Shown here in pieces: positions 32,601-37,035 of a stretch of 37,035 nucleotides of DNA (position 1 is the stretch's first letter; every line of letters begins with the position of its first letter). This stretch comes from CAZBEL01 sp964628055 (lineage in GTDB: Bacteria > Fidelibacterota > Marinisomatia > Marinisomatales > TCS56). Position numbers and translations under genes: made by a program. The notes below the pieces were generated by a model that was not told the DNA's origin, ran no database searches, and saw only the letters and a list, made by a program, of their open reading frames with translations. Location of the stretch: assembly GCA_964628055.1 (NCBI GenBank), contig CAZVNL010000023.1, positions 1-37,035 of the forward strand, in the 5' to 3' direction.

Positions 32601-35183
32601 ATGGTTTACTGCTGTGCCTGATTGAGGAGCTTGCAAAACGACCTGGGGAGGAGTAAAGTCGTACCGGATCCCCGGTACATTCACCGTAGGGGTTTCATTC
32701 CCTGCCCGATCCCGACCCTGGAAAGCGAGTTGGTAAAGGGCACCTTCTAATAGAACTGGCATAGCCTCTAACGATTGATCTAGGTGGTTTCCCTCTGTGC
32801 GTTCCTCGGCGGTGAGAGAAACGGTGTAAGGAGCCAGAGAATCGGGACTTCCGCTGGTCCATTTCCAGGTAAATTGCCCTTCGTAAAGGGTTTCTGAAAG
32901 GGCATAAGAAAGTTCCTTTTTGGGATTTATGGAGTATGGCTGTGGCGTTTGAAGCGTCAACTGGGGAGCGGTAAAGTCGTAGGCAATATCCTCGATCACG
33001 ACCGGCTCAGCAACGTTCCCAGCCCAGTCAGAACCGGTAATCTCAAGTTGGTACACACTCCCATCATTAAGAGGTAGCATTTCGTTGAGAATAATATCCT
33101 TATGTAGACCCCCAGTTCGTTCAGTTTCCACCAAATTCACCTTATATGGTGAATTTGGATCTAGTTTACCGCCGGTTCTAGTCCAGATGAAGGCGCCCTG
33201 GGCCAAGTACTCCGAAACTTTATAGCTCACCCGCAGATGATTAAGCGCCGAGTAAGGATGTGGTTCAACGTTTGTGAAAACGGGGGGAACGGCATCGTAA
33301 AGAATATCCTGTACCACAAACGGTTGACTGGTATTTCCCGCACGGTCCTGGCTAATAAAAGTCAGGGTGTACACTGCCCCGTCAATTAGCTCGGGCTGTT
33401 GTGCCAAACGGTAATGGATCTTCTCCCCAGGAGCCAGCTCCTCTCCTTCTAAAAATACTAAACGCGGTGCTAAAGTATCGACCGTACCTCCTACCTGTTC
33501 CCAACGCATTTCTCCAGTGCTTAATGGCTCGTTGATCACGTAAGAAACGGTAGGATCCTTAATGGCGGCATGGTCGTAAGGAAAAATCATGGTAACCAAA
33601 GGAGGTGTAATATCGAAAGTAATCGAGTCTACCGTAACGGGCGCAGCGGTATTCCCAGCCAAGTCCGCTCCCATAAGGGTGTAGCGATATACCGTTCCGT
33701 TGGTGAGTTTCAAAAGTTGTGACAGGTCCCATTCCACTGTTCCCGGAGGAAATATCTGGTCGTTAAAGACCACTGCGTGAGGGCTGCTAATATCCTGTTT
33801 TCCAGCGATAGCTTCGATAGTTAACGCCCATGATGCCAGGGCCTCGTTGGTTTTAAAAGCAATGGAATAGTGATTAATAAAGGTCCCGTTTAGTGGCTGG
33901 GTAAAACTCAATACAGGGGGAGTAGTGTCGTAAAACAGGGAATCAATTTGAACGGGTTCAGCGGGATTCCCAGCCCGGTCGACGCCCACTAATTCGGCCG
34001 AATAATAGACACCATCCACGAGGTCCGGTTGATCTGTTAAACGAAATGGCCCTGTATTATTATGCTTTATATCATCCTCATTAAAATTAACTATTACTTC
34101 AGTTGAACCGTATCCATAATCCCGTGGAGTCCACCGTAAAGTCGCCGTTTTTAAGATTTCATCCGTGGTGAATGCTATTTCTGGTTTACCTAAATACGGC
34201 TTGATAGATAAGCTTAAAACGGGAGCTCGAATATCGTAATGAATGCCTGCGATGACTCTTTTGGTGGCTTCATAACCTTTGGTACTGTGTCCCTGGAAAA
34301 TGATATCATAAATCAACCCATCAACCGGGGGAATTTGAAACGTTAAGTCAATCTTATGCGCTCCTTGTTTCAAATTATCGCCTTGCATAAGGTAGCGGAG
34401 TGTATCCCCTGGTGAAGAGGGGTTCCAAAACAACATTCCCTGGTCCAGGTCCCCATCAAGGCGGTAGGCAATTGTGGTGTGGTTTACGTAGGCACTATCC
34501 GTCGGTGATGTAAACCAAAATAGGGCTTCTGTCCCGTCGGGGCTTAGATTCACATCGCTTACCAAAACACCATTAGAATCGTACTCCATGATGCGGGTAA
34601 AATCGGTACCTTCGATGTTCACATAATCCCACCAACGCATGGTGCGTTCCATGGGCAGCTTGATCCAGGATTGTTTCGTCATTCTCCCCTGGGAGTCATA
34701 TTCAAACTGGATTTTCCCGTATTCGAAAGCATCCACGTCGAAGAACCGGTAGCGGTCCACCTGATCATCTTCACGGTATTTAATAGCGGTGAATCGGTCT
34801 TCCCAAGATTTCACCGAATCCACGCGATAAACGTACTCGATATATTTTAAAGCATGCTCTTCCGGGCCAAACATAACCCGGCGAATCAGTTTTCCATCCT
34901 GACGATACGTGTCTTTATACTGGAAGGTCTGGGAAGAATCGTCGTAACTATATTCTTCCCAGGATAAAGGTATTCCTTCCGGGTTAACATTCGTTTTACG
35001 TACCAGTCGTCCCTGGGGATCATACTCCGCCACGATATGGAACCGATTCTTTACTTCCGAAACTGAAACGGGATGTTGGCTGAGGAAGTCAAACTCGGTT
35101 AAAAAATAACGTTCTTCCCGGGCTTGGAATGCCAGGCCAACAATGACCATCAGCAGGAGTACAACGGGAATGATTCGCTTCAT
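26649..35183 (-). CDS. giant exported protein with 24 Ig-like modules, no T9SS tail
   Basis: 2844 residues. A Sec-type signal (IIPVVLLLMVIVGLAFQA) has no lipobox. Residues about 45-220 carry repeats like EYDPQGRLVRKT, FEYDSQGRMTKQ and EYDSNGVLVSDV, resembling YD/MORN-variant repeats. From about 223 to 2731 there are 24 tandem modules averaging 104 residues. Each has NHxxVxYxLSE, GGxxDPxSPH, LxDGxxYxLxxxGxDxAGN and a closing (Y/F)DxTPP. The final ~105 residues form a separate domain (GNWYFKGAIMTVVWTFEPD to VMTYEFRP) reminiscent of lipocalin-like TIGR03067 domains, at low confidence. There is no T9SS tail, anchor or sortase motif, so it may stay in the periplasm or leave by an unknown route. 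It begins 70 bases after the CNNM-type gene. The same module occurs once in the T9SS giant at 10960-11281. Confidence 0.88.
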   Translation of the reverse strand: MKRIIPVVLLLMVIVGLAFQAREERYFLTEFDFLSQHPVSVSEVKNRFHIVAEYDPQGRLVRKTNVNPEGIPLSWEEYSYDDSSQTFQYKDTYRQDGKLIRRVMFGPEEHALKYIEYVYRVDSVKSWEDRFTAIKYREDDQVDRYRFFDVDAFEYGKIQFEYDSQGRMTKQSWIKLPMERTMRWWDYVNIEGTDFTRIMEYDSNGVLVSDVNLSPDGTEALFWFTSPTDSAYVNHTTIAYRLDGDLDQGMLFWNPSSPGDTLRYLMQGDNLKQGAHKIDLTFQIPPVDGLIYDIIFQGHSTKGYEATKRVIAGIHYDIRAPVLSLSIKPYLGKPEIAFTTDEILKTATLRWTPRDYGYGSTEVIVNFNEDDIKHNNTGPFRLTDQPDLVDGVYYSAELVGVDRAGNPAEPVQIDSLFYDTTPPVLSFTQPLNGTFINHYSIAFKTNEALASWALTIEAIAGKQDISSPHAVVFNDQIFPPGTVEWDLSQLLKLTNGTVYRYTLMGADLAGNTAAPVTVDSITFDITPPLVTMIFPYDHAAIKDPTVSYVINEPLSTGEMRWEQVGGTVDTLAPRLVFLEGEELAPGEKIHYRLAQQPELIDGAVYTLTFISQDRAGNTSQPFVVQDILYDAVPPVFTNVEPHPYSALNHLRVSYKVSEYLAQGAFIWTRTGGKLDPNSPYKVNLVETERTGGLHKDIILNEMLPLNDGSVYQLEITGSDWAGNVAEPVVIEDIAYDFTAPQLTLQTPQPYSINPKKELSYALSETLYEGQFTWKWTSGSPDSLAPYTVSLTAEERTEGNHLDQSLEAMPVLLEGALYQLAFQGRDRAGNETPTVNVPGIRYDFTPPQVVLQAPQSGTAVNHLRVSYSLSELLTRGTLTYDWVGGASDPQETHMQMLTGAELDEGNHEDIILTNAPPLVDGATYTLTLSGIDPAGNPSNIATQMNIHYDITPPQFTFLSPQSYSYIASSRVSYQLSETIAEGTIIFIPKTGQEQGAQNIPLDLPLNLLTAGVHNDVFRTEGPQLLEGVTYTIAFEGHDRAGNEARRNLIQRVTFDATPPKLALLSPVDGAILNHSRITYSNDEQLKEGTLLWIRTGGAPDNDAPHKIILTDEERAKGVFQDHQLFPAPHLVDGSIYRLEYFGSDPAGNLSDTLRVRNLRFDITPPTITILNMDHNQYSGSTDVHYSLSEPLRKGTVTWEGRGLTGRAVAQSLDLPPSALQVGEHFTNRYVKSDLVDGEVYTFWITGEDSAGNQANPVEIRNFHYDITPPEFTNLLPVSGSFGNTETIIGYTLSEALQEGVVLLIRGVPGQLQKDTLSISLTGPELLAGEHLPQRLQRQPELKDGSIYTLNFFGIDSAGNRSDTATVRDIIYDVSAPQFTITTPQANSYLRSLTVDYSVNEPLTKGRLVWVSSTGEKETYTLQPAELEPGAHTLENYPITLKENARYSLYLTGEDRAGNKGRSRSIPGIVFDITAPQLVLIAPDSGAFVNHTRVKFSISEPLAETTLTWSLVEGEDPAAPHHVALKGVSLTPAAEHEVAFKLVPGLKDSAVYDLSLVGTDSAGNMSQVDTVYSIRYDVSPPRFTNLEPPSESYLNTMFVRYTLSEKLAEGKIILTQEGEEAAPKVMVLKGSKLDAGPGGGELPSAIVAAMTGAVYRASFWGKDLAGNESQPTFIEKIHFDNEAPQIEILKPLPNTRFNTLRFTYRLSEDLAEANFAFLPSPESQGISPVTISLTKKERTAGLHPDALPENLSNVKEGVTYRVRFAGVDRAGNQAPVFTLNDIVWDTTRPQISILWPTAQSEINTPAISYELSEDLVEGLITFQPTGLAGDEQPIQKIPLVGAELKTGRQDSITLVNSPKLENGVVYDIIFEGKDLAGNVAGTQHLKQVGFDNEPPAITISQPIDGEQIKNTTISYLLSDDLAEGAVIFEQTGGTTDPLSPHLVPLEVDQKKQGLHQNIGLPLMEKLADGGRYQVSIRGRDRARNRAEVEEIQNVLFDVRPPDLAWTAPSQGSLLNHPVVSFSTSEELLEGTITFTQTGGPTDPDSPHQISLTSALKKQGAHNQVDLSGEVTLMDGGEYTLSLIGVDLAGNQTDPITLKGIRFDMSSPTIAILTPPEGAFLQELLLDYTLSETLDSGRVVVTRRLGTADMAGPHDLQLTGEALTEGEHIGLNISALTPLISGAVYDLSFSGIDLAGNRAEIQYVYNLTIDQEPPDLAIIKPQENAYLNKIQLGITVGEELSVLEIFFHSATDVVSGSAGQTIALGERYYSPGEYPLVAFPEKPNLVSGEDYIIELHGADRAGNENSVQVAQIHFDNTPPTIQNILPQDSSFINALSVGYTLSEPLRSGRFTWTAVAGATDPQSPRAVELTGDELVAGALGPGRLTNQSELQDGTIYDLHFAGMDRAGNTVSQRVATQILYDVTAPRLMVFVPAEGDYLNTTDFQFTSNEHLSEGQLSWVQTGGNPDPGSPHVIPFSGPTLNEGQHTADEFPTVELIGGAIYSLEILGTDRAGNKSGKMTISRLHFDTEAPQLTIQFPAPKAYLNNTEVAFSISEQLKEGTLIFTLLAGEGDPHVNHTVTLPQEELTTLQSTRKSRSVSPPLTDGAVYRLEFEGVDLAGNPGKANPVDSLYYDITKPQGEILNPLPNRVHIGPQISYRLSEDVVTGQVTFLREGGLPDPNSPHLVKLVEEELNGGEHMDIILKQMPELSVGTIYTMTIKGVDKAGNESQPAAVRGVEYVRSLAGNWYFKGAIMTVVWTFEPDEGGDGTAGKFAQGIQLGTKISNQEYGRYTVDYSEKPWVLGWQMEQSGQRRISLFEFTDNTHLKVITGQKKPKDWTDGEVMTYEFRP
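26990..34515 (-). repeat. 24 tandem Ig-like modules (type C) in the second giant protein
   Basis: Modules were counted by eye using the closing (Y/F/W/I)DxxxP signature and the DxAGN signature. The first and last copies are the most divergent. Module 16 has DRARN in place of DxAGN, and module 11 is shorter. No two copies look nearly identical, so recent expansion by DNA duplication is unlikely. Confidence 0.85.
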
Positions 35184-35253
35184 GAGAGGGCAATTTAAAT
35201 TGAGATAACTGTCGAAAGAAAGGTCAGTTAAACAGAATTAATTACAAAATATT

Positions 35254-36285
35254 TTAACGTCCCCGGCGGCGCTCCTTCCACTTCTCCATGGCCAACTTGC
35301 GCATATCCACGACGGTGTCAGATTCATCCACTATTTCAATGCCTAACAGGGTTTCAATGGCGTCTTCCAGGGTGATGAGTCCCAACGTTTGTTCGAACTC
35401 GTCTTTGACAATAAACAAATGTTTACGACGCTTAACGAATTCGTCCAGGACTTTGGCCACCGATTCTTTTTCGCTCACGGCATGAATGGGATCCATCAAT
35501 TCTTCCATGTGCACCTCAAATTGATCCTCGGCTTTGCTTTTCATGAGGTTATAACGACTCACCAGCCCAATGATGTCATCGATATTCTGGTTGTAAACCG
35601 GAATGCGGGAAAATGAAATGTGTTCGCGGCGTTCCAGAACATCCCTAACAGTCTCATCTTTCTGTAAGGCAAAGATAACCGAACGAGGGGTTAGAACCTC
35701 TTCCACGGTGATATCCTTAAGCTTCATGAGGTTTTCGATGATCGTGCTTTCCTTTTCCTCGAAGGTCCCTTCGTCTTCACCCATTTCAGCGAGGACGATC
35801 ATTTCCTCCCGTGTTACGGTCCCCGTTTTCTTTCCTTTGGATAACCAGCCGGAAGCAACCTCTAAAAATAACACAAAGGGATACAGGAGTATAACCAACC
35901 CTTTTATGAGATAAGCTGACACTCCCGCCATCCGTTTCCAGTGCAGTGCTCCGATCGTCTTGGGAATGATTTCTGAAAAAACCAAAATTGATAGTGTCAG
36001 TAGACCGGAAATGATAGCCACCCAGCGGCTGCCGAAGAGGTCGAAAGCTACGGCACCCACACCTGCGGCGCACACCGTATTGGCAATAGTATTTAACGTT
36101 AGAATTGCCGCCAGGGGACGATTGATGTTCTCTTTCAGGGCTCGCAAAATACGACCAGAGACAGGGTGTTCCTGGGAGTATAGCGTTACAAAGGAATGGC
36201 TAATAGAAAGAATCACTGCCTCTAATAGTGAACAGAGAAAGGATACTACAAGGGCTAAGAAGAAAAAGAGGAGCAGTGTAACCAT
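35254..36285 (-). CDS. CNNM/CBS-domain membrane protein (HlyC/CorC-type transporter)
   Basis: A 343-residue protein with a DUF21/CNNM membrane domain (about 1-160) and a CBS pair (about 190-320). The membrane part shows FFLALVVSFLCSLLEAVILS, the LNTIANTVCAAGVGA segment and FSEIIPKTIGA, all family landmarks. The CBS part shows EEVLTPRSVIFAL, RIPVYNQNIDDIIGLVSR and LIKxEFEQTLGLITLED-like sequence. CNNM proteins are linked to magnesium or other divalent cation transport. The C-terminal CorC_HlyC domain of longer members is missing; the protein ends in a short basic tail. It starts 9 bases after the TIGR02206-type gene ends, so the two are cotranscribed. Confidence 0.93.
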   Translation of the reverse strand: MVTLLLFFFLALVVSFLCSLLEAVILSISHSFVTLYSQEHPVSGRILRALKENINRPLAAILTLNTIANTVCAAGVGAVAFDLFGSRWVAIISGLLTLSILVFSEIIPKTIGALHWKRMAGVSAYLIKGLVILLYPFVLFLEVASGWLSKGKKTGTVTREEMIVLAEMGEDEGTFEEKESTIIENLMKLKDITVEEVLTPRSVIFALQKDETVRDVLERREHISFSRIPVYNQNIDDIIGLVSRYNLMKSKAEDQFEVHMEELMDPIHAVSEKESVAKVLDEFVKRRKHLFIVKDEFEQTLGLITLEDAIETLLGIEIVDESDTVVDMRKLAMEKWKERRRGR

Positions 36286-36293
36286 GAACTAAA

Positions 36294-37007
36294 TTAGTTC
36301 CTTGAAGAAGCAGGTTGTAATTCCATTTGACGATTTTGGTGCAACCACATGGGGAGATACAACAGGAACATGATTAAGATCCCGAATAATTCCATGCCAA
36401 TAATATAAAAAGGCCAGCCTCCGATGAGGAACGGTGAATTGGCCTGAGGTTTTTCACATAGATACATATAGTTTGCCTTTAATAGCTTGTCCCAGAAGGT
36501 GGTTAGAAAAGCTATACCATTAGTCACCAGGATGACATCCCACAGGGCTCCGCGTCGAATTCGCATTTTTTCTACAAACACCAACCATAACACATTCAGG
36601 ATAATAATGCCGTGGGAAAAGAAAAAGATGAATATATAAGTTTGGTTTTTTAAGGCGGAAAGATCGGGCGTAAACATGGCTTGACTGGCTCCCGCTAATC
36701 CCCAGAAATAAGCCAATTCAAAGGCCGTTTGGCTACGCATGTAAAGGGCCCAACATGTCAAATAAATGGCATAGCTACATAAATGCAAGGGGAGATCATG
36801 GCTCCAAAAGAAATTATTATCTAAATAACGATTCAGGTCATCACCCCACTCTGCCGCCAGGGTTAAAGCAATAAGCCCATAACGAAACCAACGACGTTGG
36901 TGGGAGGCAAGGAAACGCACCCCAAGCCAGGGAATAATCACCCAAAGGGCAATTGATCCCCAAACGTACGCGAGATGTAAGGAACCGTATAGGGAAGGTG
37001 GAAACAT
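36294..37007 (-). CDS. TIGR02206-family (YwaF-like) integral membrane protein
   Basis: A 237-residue protein with six or more hydrophobic helices. The family signatures are DLPLHLCSYAIYLTCW, an ELAYFWGLAGASQAMFTPDL segment and a GGWPFYIIGMELFG segment near the end. Its function is unknown. The start at 37007 gives an N-terminus with a helix at about residue 10; 28 bases of the window remain upstream, too few to find a promoter. It probably heads the transcript through the CNNM-type gene. Confidence 0.85.
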   Translation of the reverse strand: MFPPSLYGSLHLAYVWGSIALWVIIPWLGVRFLASHQRRWFRYGLIALTLAAEWGDDLNRYLDNNFFWSHDLPLHLCSYAIYLTCWALYMRSQTAFELAYFWGLAGASQAMFTPDLSALKNQTYIFIFFFSHGIIILNVLWLVFVEKMRIRRGALWDVILVTNGIAFLTTFWDKLLKANYMYLCEKPQANSPFLIGGWPFYIIGMELFGILIMFLLYLPMWLHQNRQMELQPASSRN

Positions 37008-37035
37008 TTTAGGGACTATTCTAATGCTGCTGCAT

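Noticed and set aside
1..37035. Search for insertion sequences, prophage genes, toxin-antitoxin pairs and restriction genes
   Set aside because: No transposase, integrase, phage structural, toxin or restriction motif was seen in the translated frames.

Overview
The window looks like chromosomal DNA of a Gram-negative bacterium from the FCB superphylum (Fibrobacterota-Chlorobiota-Bacteroidota and candidate relatives such as Marinimicrobia, KSB1, Calditrichota or Ignavibacteria). The reasons are two proteins ending in type IX secretion (T9SS) sorting tails of the YPNPFNP type, lipoproteins with lipoboxes, very large surface proteins built from Ig-like modules, weak or absent Shine-Dalgarno sequences before most genes, and tRNA genes that do not encode CCA. 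The phylum is an inference; no rRNA or ribosomal protein is present to settle it.

Layout. Bases 1-3934 hold a ClC chloride channel/transporter with CBS and RCK_C-like regulatory domains (minus strand), divergent from a TrkH-type potassium uptake protein (plus). A tRNA-Glu follows, then a decayed tRNA-Pro-like 5' fragment. Bases 4438-15837 form a tight plus-strand operon: an exported protein with a very acidic N-terminal half and a beta-rich C-terminal half, a ~3130-residue multi-Ig T9SS-sorted surface protein, a TPR-like lipoprotein that overlaps it by 4 bases, and the tRNA adenosine deaminase TadA. Next come tRNA-Ser, CutA and a two-helix potassium channel with an RCK domain.

Everything from 17469 to the right edge is on the minus strand. 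In order of transcription, from right to left, it holds a TIGR02206-type membrane protein, a CNNM/CBS transporter-like protein, a second giant protein (2844 residues, 24 Ig-like modules), a small exported or membrane protein, a T9SS-sorted alpha/beta-hydrolase-like protein, a DUF2914 protein, a phosphodiester glycosidase-family lipoprotein, a family 2 glycosyltransferase, a DedA/YqaA membrane protein, tRNA-Pro, a small HAD phosphatase, a truncated nucleotide pyrophosphatase/phosphodiesterase pseudogene and leucyl-tRNA synthetase.

Themes. (1) Two giant modular surface or periplasmic proteins share one Ig-like module type: it is used once in the first and 24 times in the second. Only the first carries a T9SS tail. 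(2) The first giant sits in an operon with an acidic-repeat envelope protein and a TPR lipoprotein and contains one isolated strongly basic insert; this is the best candidate here for an undescribed surface system. (3) Monovalent ion handling is rich: ClC plus RCK_C, TrkH, and a K+ channel with a possible internal translation start that would yield free RCK subunits. (4) A phosphodiesterase pseudogene, not evident as a continuous reading frame, lies between leuS and the HAD gene. No insertion sequence, phage gene, CRISPR array or restriction system was seen.
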